Origin: Streptococcus sp. 68
GTDB taxonomy: Bacteria > Bacillota > Bacilli > Lactobacillales > Streptococcaceae
Length of the DNA stretch: 53,161 bases
Assembly (NCBI RefSeq): GCF_013277415.1
Contig: NZ_VMMX01000003.1
Coordinates: 136,613-189,773 of the forward strand
Direction: 5' to 3'
Under the pieces are notes generated by a model that saw only the letters and a program-made list of their open reading frames with translations, searched no databases and had not been told where the DNA came from. Positions 18,310 to 26,834 of the stretch are shown here, one piece after another. The translations under genes were made by a program, and so were the position numbers. Position 1 is the first letter of the stretch. The number at the start of each line of letters is the position of its first letter.

Positions 18310-18663
<354 letters not shown>

Positions 18664-18679
18664 CACGGAGGAAAACATT

Positions 18680-18973
18680 ATGTTAAAAATGACTCTTAAC
18701 AACTTGCAACTTTTCGCCCACAAAAAAGGTGGAGGTTCTACATCAAACGGACGTGATTCACAAGCGAAACGTCTTGGAGCTAAAGCAGCTGACGGACAAA
18801 CTGTAACAGGTGGATCAATCCTTTACCGTCAACGTGGTACACACATCTATCCAGGTGTAAACGTTGGTCGTGGTGGAGACGATACTTTGTTCGCTAAAGT
18901 TGAAGGCGTAGTACGCTTTGAACGTAAAGGACGCGATAAAAAACAAGTTTCTGTTTACCCAATCGCTAAATAA
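18680..18973 (+). CDS. rpmA: 50S ribosomal protein L27 with cleavable N-terminus
   Basis: A 97-residue L27, whose mature N-terminus reaches the peptidyl-transferase centre. The precursor begins [20 protein letters not shown]; the segment LQLF is the Prp site and AHKKGGG the mature start, as in other Firmicutes. The downstream [31 protein letters not shown] is standard L27. It ends the operon and is followed by a four-hairpin element. Confidence 0.98.
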   Translation: MLKMTLNNLQLFAHKKGGGSTSNGRDSQAKRLGAKAADGQTVTGGSILYRQRGTHIYPGVNVGRGGDDTLFAKVEGVVRFERKGRDKKQVSVYPIAK

Positions 18974-19079
18974 AAAGGTTCAGTGAACCTTTTTATCCTG
19001 AGCCTTGAAATGTAAAGGCGAGGAAGCTAGAAATAGCATTAAATAAGGCTTTCCGAGTTTTCGGAGAGCCTATTTTTTT
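18972..19079 (+). other. Four-hairpin 3' element with terminator after rpmA
   Basis: Begins at the rpmA stop. Hairpin 1 is the palindrome AAAAAGGTTCA-G-TGAACCTTTTT (18972-18994). Hairpin 2 pairs GCCTT with AAGGC (about 19002-19020) and hairpin 3 is GCTA-GAAA-TAGC. Hairpin 4 (19046-19071) with T7 is a strong intrinsic terminator. The same order of hairpins and shared bases (ATCC-GA-CCTTGAAAT) follow eno at 42193; see findings. Confidence 0.7.
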
Positions 19080-19106
19080 GTTTTGGTACCCATACTTTTT
19101 AATATG

Positions 19107-19185
19107 TATAGTGGATTGAATCTGGAATAGAACACTGCTAAAAATTGATTTGAGTTTCCTAATCGATTTCTTCAGATTCTCTATA
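19107..19185 (+). repeat. RUP-type repeat, shortened
   Basis: Starts TATAGTGGATTGAATCTGGA and ends in CTATA. The middle TTCCTAATCGATTT matches the RUP at 23683 (TTCCCAATCGATTT). At 79 bases it is shorter than the about 107-base RUP consensus, so it is internally deleted. Confidence 0.6.
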
Positions 19186-19374
19186 AGAACTGTTATCTGG
19201 TTTCAAATATTGGCTTGTCGTCCCTTCACTTGTCTGAATGGCTTGAGCCGTTCCTTCTGATAAGGGAAAAGATATTCTTTAGCTGAAACTGTCTGAGAAT
19301 CCAAGCTAACAGATGGAGAGAAAAATAGCGCCAGTCTGAAGCATACTAGATGAGAGTTGTTGGAAGGCAGTCAT
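19186..19374 (-). pseudogene. Decayed coding remnant, possibly secreted protein
   Basis: On the minus strand, with one frameshift, the stretch reads RLALFFSPSVSLDSQTVSAK, continues through EYLFP, then LSEGTAQAIQTSEGTTSQYL and a short tail to a stop at the edge of the RUP. The hydrophobic start before a VSA-like site hints at a signal peptide. I do not recognise the protein. Confidence 0.3.
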
Positions 19375-19506
19375 CTAGTTTTTCTTTTCTGCTTTGGCTT
19401 TTTTCTCTTTGTCATCAGGGAAAGTAACTTGTTTCAAATCAGGGAGTTTCGCAAACTCTTCAAACATTTTGTCCAAGTCGTCTCGTTTTGTAAATTTTAC
19501 AGCCAT
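19375..19506 (-). CDS. Small unrecognised 43-residue ORF
   Basis: Reads MAVKFTKRDDLDKMFEEFAK and ends in a lysine-rich tail (KEKKAKAEKKN). GAGGT lies 6 bases before the ATG, a convincing ribosome-binding site. It is charged and soluble, with no motif I know. It overlaps the end of an IS5-like remnant and precedes a decayed frame. It may be a surviving fragment of a longer gene rather than a working one. Confidence 0.45.
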   Translation of the reverse strand: MAVKFTKRDDLDKMFEEFAKLPDLKQVTFPDDKEKKAKAEKKN

Positions 19507-19523
19507 AGGTGTACCTCGATTCT

Positions 19524-19601
19524 AAATTCTACCTTTTCAGCACCAACTAGTAATTTAAAGTTCTCAGGAGTTAGTTGCATTGCTTTTTCATACATAAGCA
19601 T
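19524..19601 (-). mobile_element. Decayed transposase start, second copy
   Basis: The minus strand reads MLMYEKAMQLTPENFKLLVG and then leaves the family. It aligns base by base with 15998-16065, with only three bases of insertion or deletion. This supports a shared IS5-family origin. Confidence 0.5.
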
Positions 19602-19798
19602 AGTATGACACTTTATGGTTATTGAACAAGTCTAATCACTCCTTTCAAACTTTTGAAGATGTCCTACAAGTTTTTGAGAAGAATATTGCAAAGTTCATAG
19701 TTGAGCAACGATAGAATGAAGTGCTTTTTGAAAACAGCTACACTTCAGGTTAAAAAAATGACATTTCAGATTTTCTGTTCCAGAAATAGCTATCGCTA
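19602..19798. other. Gene-free stretch before ribF
   Basis: I see no open frame or repeat of note here. It ends in the ribF promoter. Confidence 0.4.
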
Positions 19799-19807
19799 TG
19801 ATATAAT
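19799..19807 (+). promoter_or_regulatory. ribF extended -10 promoter, probably leaderless
   Basis: TGATATAAT ends 6 bases before the ribF ATG (19814), so the transcript should begin at or next to the start codon. No ribosome-binding site is present between them. Confidence 0.6.
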
Positions 19808-19813
19808 TAGTTT

Positions 19814-20731
19814 ATGATTATTACTATTCCTATAAAAAACCAAAAAGATATTGGCACACCATCTGATTCAGTCGTAGTCCTTGGCTATTTTGATGGTATA
19901 CACAAGGGGCATCAAGAATTATTTCGTGTTGCCAATAAGGCTGCGAGAAAGGATTTATTGCCTATCGTGGTTATGACCTTTAATGAATCACCAAAGATTG
20001 CTTTAGAGTCTTATCATCCGGATTTATTTTTGCATATTTTGAACCCTGCTGAACGTGAAAGAAAATTAAAGCGGGAAGGTGTAGAAGAATTATATCTCCT
20101 TGATTTTAGTAGTCAATTCGCTAGTCTCACGGCAGAAGAATTTTTTGCAACTTATATCAAGGCTATGAATGCCAAAATTATTGTTGCAGGTTTTGATTAT
20201 ACATTTGGTTCTGACAAAAAAACAGCAGAAGATTTAAAGGATTACTTTGATGGAGAAGTTATCATTGTTCCACCTGTAGAAGATGAGAAAGGAAAGATTA
20301 GTTCAACTCGTATCCGTCAAGCTATTTTAGATGGAAATGTGAAAGAAGCAGGAGAACTTTTGGGGGCACCGCTTCCATCAAGAGGGATGGTGGTTCATGG
20401 CAATGCTCGTGGTCGTACGATTGGTTATCCAACAGCTAATTTGGTGCTTTTAGACCGTACTTATATGCCAGCAGATGGCGTTTATGTCGTTGATGTTGAG
20501 ATTCAAAGACAGAAGTATCGTGCTATGGCTAGTGTCGGGAAAAATGTGACCTTTGATGGAGAAGAAGCACGTTTTGAAGTCAATATTTTTGATTTTAATC
20601 AAGATATTTATGGGGAAACCGTCATGGTTTATTGGCTTGATCGCATTCGAGATATGACAAAATTTGATTCTGTTGACCAATTAGTGGATCAGTTAAAGGC
20701 TGATGAAGAAGTCGCTCGGAATTGGTCTTAA
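19814..20731 (+). CDS. ribF: Bifunctional riboflavin kinase / FAD synthetase
   Basis: Makes FMN from riboflavin and FAD from FMN. The N-terminal adenylyltransferase (about 15-180) shows GYFDGIHKGHQELF, the HxGH-type nucleotide-binding motif, and SSTRIRQAI. The C-terminal flavokinase (about 185-300) starts GMVVHGNARGRTIGYPTANL with the usual GRTIGxPTAN motif. The 305-residue length is normal. It has no upstream ribosome-binding site and a -10 that would start transcription at the ATG, so it is a candidate leaderless gene. A terminator shared with the convergent yitT follows. Confidence 0.96.
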   Translation: MIITIPIKNQKDIGTPSDSVVVLGYFDGIHKGHQELFRVANKAARKDLLPIVVMTFNESPKIALESYHPDLFLHILNPAERERKLKREGVEELYLLDFSSQFASLTAEEFFATYIKAMNAKIIVAGFDYTFGSDKKTAEDLKDYFDGEVIIVPPVEDEKGKISSTRIRQAILDGNVKEAGELLGAPLPSRGMVVHGNARGRTIGYPTANLVLLDRTYMPADGVYVVDVEIQRQKYRAMASVGKNVTFDGEEARFEVNIFDFNQDIYGETVMVYWLDRIRDMTKFDSVDQLVDQLKADEEVARNWS

Positions 20732-20745
20732 GAGTTTGAGTAAAG

Positions 20746-20820
20746 AAAAAAGAGGTTGTTTGTAACCCAAAAGATAGATGATTTAGTCTAACTTTTGAGG
20801 TCACGACATTACCTCTTTTT
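20746..20820. terminator. Long bidirectional terminator between ribF and yitT
   Basis: Outer arms AAAAAGAGGT (20746-20755) and ACCTCTTTTT (20811-20820). The inside also pairs in steps (GTAACCCAAAAG with CTTTTGAGGTCAC). The inner arms resemble IS3-family ends. Confidence 0.75.
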
Positions 20821-21667
20821 ATTCTTTTTCAAAGGTAAATCCTTCTCCAAGGATTTCATGGGCTTCTGTAATGGTTATAAAGGCTTGAGGATCGATTCGA
20901 TGAATCATTTCCTTCATTTTCACAATCTCATTCCTACCGACAATACAGTAGATAATCTTCAAATCTTTTTGACTATAGTAGCCTTGACCTGAGATGAAAG
21001 TAACACCTCTTCCTAGGTCATCATTGATCGCCTTAGCAAGTTGGTCAGGACGTTTTGTGATAATCATAAAGCCTTTACCTGCGTAGCCACCTTCGCCAAT
21101 CAAATCAATAACACGCGAAACGATAAAATCAAATAAGAGTGTGTAGGAAACCAATCTCAAATCCTTGAAGATAAGGAGAATGAGCATGAGAATACAAAAA
21201 TCTAAGATAAAAAGTAGTTTCCCCATTGATATATGAGTGTATTTGTTGAGAATACGAGCTAGAATATCAGTTCCGCCAGTTGTACCTCCAGCATTAAAGA
21301 TAATTCCAAGACCAATTCCCAAGAGAATCCCAGCTATAAGGGCAGTGATTAGTAAATCACCTTGAAGGTTAATATGAAGGGGAATACGCTCAAAAAAAGC
21401 CAACCAAGCTGACAAAGCTATGGTTCCCAGTAAACTAGAATAGAGAGATTTTGCTCCAAATATTTTCCAAGCTAGGATGAAAAGGGGAATGTTAATCAGC
21501 AAGTTCATGAGCGAAACAGGGATTTTAAAAAGATAAAAGGTGATAAGGGTAATACCTGTTGCCCCTCCTTCAAAGAGATGATGAGGAACTACAAAATAAG
21601 TCAGACCAAAAGCATAAATAGCAGCACCTAGTAAAATGGTTAAAATAGGATAAATTTTTTTAATCAT
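20819..21667 (-). CDS. YitT-family membrane protein
   Basis: A 282-residue protein with about five hydrophobic segments in the first 190 residues (DUF161, YitT) and a soluble C-terminal DUF2179 domain (about 200-280; FISGQGYYSQKDLKIIYCIVGRNEI). Conserved GGATGITLITFYLF and GIIFNAGGTTGGTDILARILN repeat the family motif. The transported substrate is unknown. It faces ribF and shares a terminator with it, and is divergent from degV. AAAAGAGGTGT precedes the ATG. Confidence 0.88.
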   Translation of the reverse strand: MIKKIYPILTILLGAAIYAFGLTYFVVPHHLFEGGATGITLITFYLFKIPVSLMNLLINIPLFILAWKIFGAKSLYSSLLGTIALSAWLAFFERIPLHINLQGDLLITALIAGILLGIGLGIIFNAGGTTGGTDILARILNKYTHISMGKLLFILDFCILMLILLIFKDLRLVSYTLLFDFIVSRVIDLIGEGGYAGKGFMIITKRPDQLAKAINDDLGRGVTFISGQGYYSQKDLKIIYCIVGRNEIVKMKEMIHRIDPQAFITITEAHEILGEGFTFEKE

Positions 21668-21751
21668 AGGACACCTCTTTTCTTATAAGTTGATTATATC
21701 AAATTTTTACGGAAAATTTGAGTGACTCCATTAGGATTTTTAATCTTTTTT

Positions 21752-21760
21752 TGATATAAT
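21752..21760 (+). promoter_or_regulatory. degV extended -10 promoter
   Basis: TGATATAAT gives a leader of about 40 bases. The degV ribosome-binding site (AGAAAGA) is poor. Confidence 0.6.
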
Positions 21761-21808
21761 TAGAAGTAAGAAAACCAATCTGAATCCTAAAATAGAAAGA
21801 TTGATACT

Positions 21809-22648
21809 ATGACAAAAATTAAGATTGTAACCGATTCATCTGTTACTATTGAATCTGAACTTGTAAAACAATTAGATATTACAATTGTTCCATTATCTGT
21901 AATGATTGATAATGTTGTTTATTCTGATGCTGATTTGAAAGAAGAAGGTAAATTTCTTCAGTTGATGCAAGAAGCTAAGAATCTTCCGAAAACAAGTCAG
22001 CCACCTGTAGGTGTCTTCGCTGAAGTTTTTGAAGACCTATGCAAGGATGGTAGCCAGATTCTTGCTATTCATATGTCCCATGCCCTTTCTGGTACTGTAG
22101 AAGCAGCACGCCAGGGTGCTAGTTTATCTACTGCAGATGTGACTGTTGTTGATAGTTCCTTCACTGACCAAGCCTTGAAATTCCAAGTTGTTGAGGCTGC
22201 TAGATTAGCTCAAGAAGGCAAAGACATGGAGACAATTTTATCTCATGTAGAAGAGGTTAAAAACCACACAGAACTTTATATTGGCGTTTCAACTTTGGAA
22301 AATCTTGTCAAAGGTGGACGAATTGGCCGTGTAACTGGATTGTTGAGCTCACTTCTCAATATCCGTGTTGTCATGCAGATGAAAGACCATGAATTGCAGC
22401 CAATGGTTAAAGGTCGTGGAGCTAAAACTTTTAAAAAATGGTTAGATGAGTTGATAACATCGCTTTCTGAACGTTCTGTAGCAGAGATTGGAATTTCATA
22501 TTCTGGTAGTGATGATTGGGCAAAAGAGATGAAAGAAAGCTTACAAGCTTATGTTGAAAAGCCAATTTCTGTTTTGGAAACGGGTTCCATTATTCAAACT
22601 CACACGGGTGAGAACGCTTGGGCTATTTTGGTACGTTACCACTCCTAA
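21809..22648 (+). CDS. DegV-family fatty-acid-binding protein
   Basis: A 279-residue DegV protein. Relatives bind a fatty acid between two domains and serve as FakB subunits that present exogenous fatty acids to the kinase FakA. The N-terminal IVTDSSVTI and the STxxxPPVGVF-like block [16 protein letters not shown] are typical, as is [18 protein letters not shown]. FakA is not in this window, so which fatty acid it binds, if any, is unknown. hup follows from its own promoter. Confidence 0.9.
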   Translation: MTKIKIVTDSSVTIESELVKQLDITIVPLSVMIDNVVYSDADLKEEGKFLQLMQEAKNLPKTSQPPVGVFAEVFEDLCKDGSQILAIHMSHALSGTVEAARQGASLSTADVTVVDSSFTDQALKFQVVEAARLAQEGKDMETILSHVEEVKNHTELYIGVSTLENLVKGGRIGRVTGLLSSLLNIRVVMQMKDHELQPMVKGRGAKTFKKWLDELITSLSERSVAEIGISYSGSDDWAKEMKESLQAYVEKPISVLETGSIIQTHTGENAWAILVRYHS

Positions 22649-22685
22649 AAAAATAAATAAAATGGGAAGAAATAGCGTTTTTAAC

Positions 22686-22714
22686 TTGACCTAAAAGGGA
22701 TTTTAGGATATGAT
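22686..22714 (+). promoter_or_regulatory. hup promoter
   Basis: TTGACC, 17 bases, TATGAT: one of the few clear -35/-10 pairs here. GGAGGAATC precedes the start. Confidence 0.75.
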
Positions 22715-22754
22715 TATATTTGTTAATTAGAAATTATTTGGAGGAATCGTTAAC

Positions 22755-23030
22755 ATGGCAAACAAACAAGATTTGATCGCTAAAGTAGCAGAAGCTACAG
22801 AATTGACTAAGAAAGACTCAGCAGCAGCAGTTGAAGCTGTATTTGCAGCAGTAGCTGACTATCTTGCAGCTGGTGAAAAAGTTCAATTGATCGGTTTTGG
22901 TAACTTTGAAGTTCGTGAGCGTGCAGAACGTAAAGGTCGCAACCCACAAACTGGTAAAGAAATGACAATTGCAGCTTCTAAAGTTCCAGCATTCAAAGCT
23001 GGTAAAGCTCTTAAAGACGCTGTTAAATAA
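22755..23030 (+). CDS. hup: DNA-binding protein HU
   Basis: A 91-residue HU protein, the main nucleoid protein of streptococci and their only HU/IHF-type protein. It starts [20 protein letters not shown]; the DNA-binding arm carries [14 protein letters not shown] with the conserved proline that intercalates into DNA. The codon bias is strong and the promoter consensus-like, as expected for an abundant protein. A terminator follows directly, and a group II intron fragment follows that. Confidence 0.97.
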   Translation: MANKQDLIAKVAEATELTKKDSAAAVEAVFAAVADYLAAGEKVQLIGFGNFEVRERAERKGRNPQTGKEMTIAASKVPAFKAGKALKDAVK

Positions 23031-23040
23031 TCAGCCTTTG

Positions 23041-23086
23041 AAAAGCCTATTGTATCAAGCTTTCTAGCTTGGGCAGTAGGCTTTTT
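23041..23086 (+). terminator. hup terminator
   Basis: Outer arms AAAAGCCTA (23041-23049) and TAGGCTTTT (23077-23085), inner arms CAAGCT (23056-23061) and AGCTTG (23066-23071), then T. It belongs to the same two-part form as the hairpin at 4202. Confidence 0.88.
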
Positions 23087-23088
23087 AC

Positions 23089-23645
23089 GTACGATAGGCA
23101 TGTCGTATATCTGAGGTGTAAGTCCTCGGTGGGCACCTGCTACCGGTGAACCCAATAGCGATTCCCAAGCCTGACTATCGTGAGGTAGCGGATTAAAATG
23201 GTCTGGGGATAGACCGTTTTAAGTCTGACGTTGGAAATAAGAATCGTCAGAGGAAGGGATGGCGAAATCGTGGCTCTACGAACAGGAACGTGATAGTAAG
23301 GCGTATATAGCGGATAAGGGGGCTCAAAACTCTAAAGTCCAAAAAGGTAGTCGTAACCTATATGCGTAAATCATGAGAGTAATTGAATTCGGACTAAGGT
23401 TTGTGTGAAAAAGATAAATCTTCCTAGTGCCTAAAGACTCTGCGTCAGATTTCCTATTTTCACTGTAACCTTCTAACGTCCTCATATCTTGTATAAACTA
23501 GGAAAGATGTACGACTTATCCGCGAGGTATCATGAGCGCTGAAAGCGTAGTAACAACGAATCATGAGAAGTCAGCCGAGCCCATAGTAGTGAGGAAACTT
23601 CTGTAATGGAAGTGGAGCGAAGGGGGGAATAATCTAGTAATAAAT
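23089..23645 (+). mobile_element. Group II intron, 5' ribozyme part only (truncated)
   Basis: GTACG at 23089 stands in for the GTGYG intron start, followed by GGTGTAAGTCCTCGG (domain I) and, near the end, GAATCATGAGAAGTCAGCCG with CATAGTAGTGAGG, the classic junction leading into the domain IV reading frame. No reverse transcriptase/maturase frame and no domain V (GAGCC...GGTTC hairpin) follow, so the 3' two thirds is lost. It begins 2-3 bases after the T run of the hup terminator, the insertion preference known for bacterial class C introns. The 3' boundary is approximate. Confidence 0.8.
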
Positions 23646-23682
23646 AGAGTTAAAAAGTTGAATACTCCGAAAATATTGTATA

Positions 23683-23788
23683 TATAGTAGTTGAATCTAA
23701 AATAGTACGAAACAATTTCTAAAACATTTATAGAAATTAATTTTACTTTCCCAATCGATTTGTTCTCATCTTATTTCAATTTGCTATA
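23683..23788. repeat. RUP element (106 bases)
   Basis: Ends TATAGTAGTTGAATCTAAAA and, on the other strand, TATAGCAAATTGAAATAAGA are inverted repeats with the TA target. Its size fits RUP, the about 107-base pneumococcal element thought to be moved by IS630-Spn1. Confidence 0.8.
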
Positions 23789-23876
23789 CGTACGTATATA
23801 ATGAAAAGAATTAAATAATAGACTTGTGCGATAACTATTTGAAGCAAGATTAGCTGGTTAGAAAATCCAACAAGAT

Positions 23877-23934
23877 AGCGAAGGAATATAACACAAATTT
23901 TACATAATTTATTTTATGTTGCATATCCTTCGCT
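23877..23934. repeat. Long hairpin without T run (MITE-like)
   Basis: AGCGAAGGA (23877-23885) pairs with TCCTTCGCT (23926-23934), and the inner TAT and AACA/TGTT also pair. No T run follows on either strand, so it does not look like a terminator. Confidence 0.5.
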
Positions 23935-23952
23935 AAAATACTTACCATTATC

Positions 23953-23981
23953 TTGAATGCCTTAGGGAAACATGCTATACT
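23953..23981 (+). promoter_or_regulatory. ABC-F gene promoter, probably leaderless
   Basis: TTGAAT, 17 bases, TATACT (with TGC before the -10). The ATG at 23988 lies where transcription should start, 7 bases after the -10. Confidence 0.65.
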
Positions 23982-23987
23982 ACTTGT

Positions 23988-25889
23988 ATGATTATTTTAC
24001 AAGCTAATAAAATTGAACGTTCTTTTGCAGGAGAGGTTCTTTTTGATAATATTAACATACAAGTTGATGAACGTGATCGGATAGCCCTTGTTGGGAAAAA
24101 TGGTGCAGGAAAGTCTACTCTTTTGAAGATTTTGGTTGGAGAAGAGGAGCCAACTAGTGGAGAAATCAATAAGAAAAAAGATATTTCTCTATCTTACCTA
24201 GCCCAAGATAGCCGTTTTGAGTCTGAAAATACCATCTACGATGAGATGCTTCATGTCTTTGATGACTTGCGTCGGACTGAGAAACAACTGCGTCAGATGG
24301 AGCTGGAGATGGGTGAAAAGTCTGGTGAGGATTTGAATAAACTGATGTCAGATTACGACCGCTTATCTGAAAATTTTCGTCAGGCAGGTGGCTTTACCTA
24401 TGAAGCTGATATTCGAGCGATTTTGAATGGATTCAAGTTTGACGAGTCTATGTGGCAGATGAAAATTGCTGAGCTTTCTGGTGGGCAAAATACTCGCTTA
24501 GCTCTAGCCAAAATGCTCCTTGAAAAGCCCAATCTCTTGGTCTTGGACGAGCCAACCAACCACTTGGATATTGAAACTATTGCCTGGCTAGAGAATTACT
24601 TGGTAAATTATAGCGGCGCGCTCATTATTGTCAGCCACGACCGTTATTTCTTGGACAAGGTTGCGACAATTACGCTAGATTTGACCAAGCATTCCTTGGA
24701 TCGCTATGTGGGTAATTACTCTCGTTTTGTCGAATTAAAGGAGCAGAAGCTAGCTACTGAAGCAAAAAACTATGAAAAGCAACAAAAGGAAATCGCTGCT
24801 CTGGAAGACTTTGTCAATCGCAATCTAGTCCGAGCTTCAACGACCAAACGTGCTCAATCGCGTCGCAAACAACTGGAAAAAATGGAGCGTTTGGACAAGC
24901 CAGAAGCTGGCAAGAAATCAGCCAATATGACTTTCCAGTCGGAAAAAACGTCTGGTAATGTTGTTCTGACTGTCGAAAATGCAGCTATTGGCTATGACGG
25001 GGAAATATTGTCAGAGCCTATCAATCTAGACCTTCGTAAGATGAACGCTGTTGCTATTGTTGGACCAAACGGCATTGGAAAGTCAACCTTTATCAAGTCA
25101 ATTGTGGACCAGATTCCTTTTATCAAGGGAGAGAAGCGATTTGGCGCTAATGTGGAGGTGGGTTACTATGACCAAACTCAAAGTAAGCTGACAGCAAGTA
25201 ATACGGTGCTGGATGAACTCTGGAATGATTTTAAACTGACACCAGAAGTTGAAATCCGTAACCGCCTAGGTGCCTTCCTTTTCTCAGGAGATGATGTCAA
25301 AAAATCCGTCGGCATGCTGTCTGGTGGCGAAAAAGCTCGCTTACTTTTGGCTAAATTGTCCATGGAAAACAACAACTTCTTGATTCTGGATGAGCCAACC
25401 AACCATTTGGATATTGATAGCAAGGAAGTGTTGGAAAATGCTTTGATTGACTTTGATGGAACTCTTCTATTCGTCAGCCACGACCGTTACTTTATCAATC
25501 GTGTGGCCACTCATGTACTGGAATTGTCAGAGAATGGCTCGACTCTTTACTTGGGAGATTACGACTACTATGTTGAGAAGAAAGCAGAAGTAGAAATGAC
25601 TCAGGCTGAGGAAGCTTCAACTAGCAATCAAGCAAAAGAAGCAAGTCTAGTCAATAACTATCAGGCCCAGAAAGAAAGTCAAAAAGAAGTTCGCAAGCTC
25701 ATGCGACAAATTGAAAGTCTTGAAACTGAAATTGAAGAGTTAGAAAGTCAAAGCCAAGCCATTTCTGAACAAATGTTGGAAACAAACGATGCCGATAAAC
25801 TGATGGAATTGCAGGCTGAGTTGGACAAAATCAGCCATCGTCAGGAAGAAGCCATGCTTGAATGGGAAGAATTATCAGAGCAGGTGTAA
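23988..25889 (+). CDS. ABC-F family ATPase (translation-associated, YdiF/Uup-like)
   Basis: A 633-residue soluble protein with two ABC domains and no membrane part. Walker A motifs are GKNGAGKST and GPNGIGKST; signatures are LSGGQNTRLALAKMLL and LSGGEKARLLLAKLS; both Walker B motifs are followed by DEPTNHLDI. The linker between domains (about 240-320; RASTTKRAQSRRKQLEKME) is of the kind that reaches the ribosomal P-site. A C-terminal coiled coil (about 545-630) completes the YdiF-like form. ABC-F proteins act on stalled or initiating ribosomes and some protect against antibiotics; nothing here shows a resistance role. The rgg gene starts 2 bases after it. Confidence 0.93.
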   Translation: MIILQANKIERSFAGEVLFDNINIQVDERDRIALVGKNGAGKSTLLKILVGEEEPTSGEINKKKDISLSYLAQDSRFESENTIYDEMLHVFDDLRRTEKQLRQMELEMGEKSGEDLNKLMSDYDRLSENFRQAGGFTYEADIRAILNGFKFDESMWQMKIAELSGGQNTRLALAKMLLEKPNLLVLDEPTNHLDIETIAWLENYLVNYSGALIIVSHDRYFLDKVATITLDLTKHSLDRYVGNYSRFVELKEQKLATEAKNYEKQQKEIAALEDFVNRNLVRASTTKRAQSRRKQLEKMERLDKPEAGKKSANMTFQSEKTSGNVVLTVENAAIGYDGEILSEPINLDLRKMNAVAIVGPNGIGKSTFIKSIVDQIPFIKGEKRFGANVEVGYYDQTQSKLTASNTVLDELWNDFKLTPEVEIRNRLGAFLFSGDDVKKSVGMLSGGEKARLLLAKLSMENNNFLILDEPTNHLDIDSKEVLENALIDFDGTLLFVSHDRYFINRVATHVLELSENGSTLYLGDYDYYVEKKAEVEMTQAEEASTSNQAKEASLVNNYQAQKESQKEVRKLMRQIESLETEIEELESQSQAISEQMLETNDADKLMELQAELDKISHRQEEAMLEWEELSEQV

Positions 25890-25891
25890 AG

Positions 25892-26755
25892 ATGGAACAT
25901 CTTGGAAAAGTATTTCGTGAATTTCGAACAAGTGGAAATTATTCTTTAAAGGAGGCGGCAGGGGAGTCCTGTTCAACTTCTCAGTTATCTCGCTTTGAGC
26001 TTGGGGAGTCTGACTTAGCAGTCTCACGTTTCTTTGAGATTTTGGATAACATTCATGTCACAATCGAAAATTTCATGGATAAGGCAAGGAATTTTCATAA
26101 TCATGAACATGTGTCTATGATGGCACAGATTATCCCACTTTACTATTCAAACGATATTGCAGGTTTTCAAAAGCTTCAAAGAGAACAACTTGAAAAGTCT
26201 AAGAGTTCGACGACTCCCCTTTATTTTGAGCTGAACTGGATTTTGCTACAGGGTCTGATTTGTCAAAGAGATTCGAGTTATCATATGAAGCAGGATGATT
26301 TGGATAAGGTAGCAGATTATCTCTTCAAAACAGAAGAATGGACCATGTATGAATTGATTCTTTTCGGGAACCTCTATAGTTTCTACGATGTGGACTATGT
26401 CACTCGGATTGGTAGAGAAGTTATGGAGAGGGAGGAATTTTACCAAGAGATTGGTCGCCATAAGAGATTAGTGTTGATTTTGGCCCTCAATTGTTACCAG
26501 CATTGTTTAGAGCATCTTTCTTTTGACAATGCAAGCTATTTTGAGACTTATACAGAGAAGATTATTGGTAAAGGTATTAAGCTTTATGAGCGTAATGTTT
26601 TCCATTATTTAAAAGGTTTTGCCTTATATCAAAAAGGAAAGTGTAAAGAAGGTTGTAGCCAAATGCAAGAGGCCATGCATATTTTTGACGTGCTAGGTCT
26701 TCCAGAGCAAGTAGCCTACTATCAGGAACACTACGAAAAATTTATCAAAAATTAA
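25892..26755 (+). CDS. Rgg/MutR-family transcriptional regulator
   Basis: A 287-residue Rgg protein: N-terminal helix-turn-helix (about 3-60; FREFRTSGNYSLKEAAGESCSTSQLSRFELGESD) and a C-terminal repeat domain of the RNPP type that in relatives binds short peptides. No small hydrophobic peptide gene is seen on either side, so the ligand is unknown. I chose the ATG at 25892, 2 bases after the ABC-F stop, with AGGTG upstream; the longer frame would start inside that gene. A 20-base palindrome follows its stop, upstream of an exporter gene that it probably controls. Confidence 0.9.
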   Translation: MEHLGKVFREFRTSGNYSLKEAAGESCSTSQLSRFELGESDLAVSRFFEILDNIHVTIENFMDKARNFHNHEHVSMMAQIIPLYYSNDIAGFQKLQREQLEKSKSSTTPLYFELNWILLQGLICQRDSSYHMKQDDLDKVADYLFKTEEWTMYELILFGNLYSFYDVDYVTRIGREVMEREEFYQEIGRHKRLVLILALNCYQHCLEHLSFDNASYFETYTEKIIGKGIKLYERNVFHYLKGFALYQKGKCKEGCSQMQEAMHIFDVLGLPEQVAYYQEHYEKFIKN

Positions 26756-26775
26756 TTTTCCCAAATAAGGGAAAA
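26756..26775. promoter_or_regulatory. Palindrome between rgg and the MFS gene, operator candidate
   Basis: TTTTCCCAAATAAGGGAAAA is a perfect inverted repeat (7-base arms). No T run follows. It lies about 25 bases before the -10 (TACAAT at 26801), which lacks a good -35. Confidence 0.45.
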
Positions 26776-26834
26776 AGAAAAAAGCTCCTTTCAGTTTTGA
26801 TACAATAGTTTCAAAATTTGAGAGGAGTTTTTAT

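Noticed and set aside
23953..25889. Antibiotic-resistance role for the ABC-F gene
   Set aside because: The C-terminal coiled coil and inter-domain linker fit the housekeeping YdiF/Uup-like group; nothing in the context suggests a resistance determinant.
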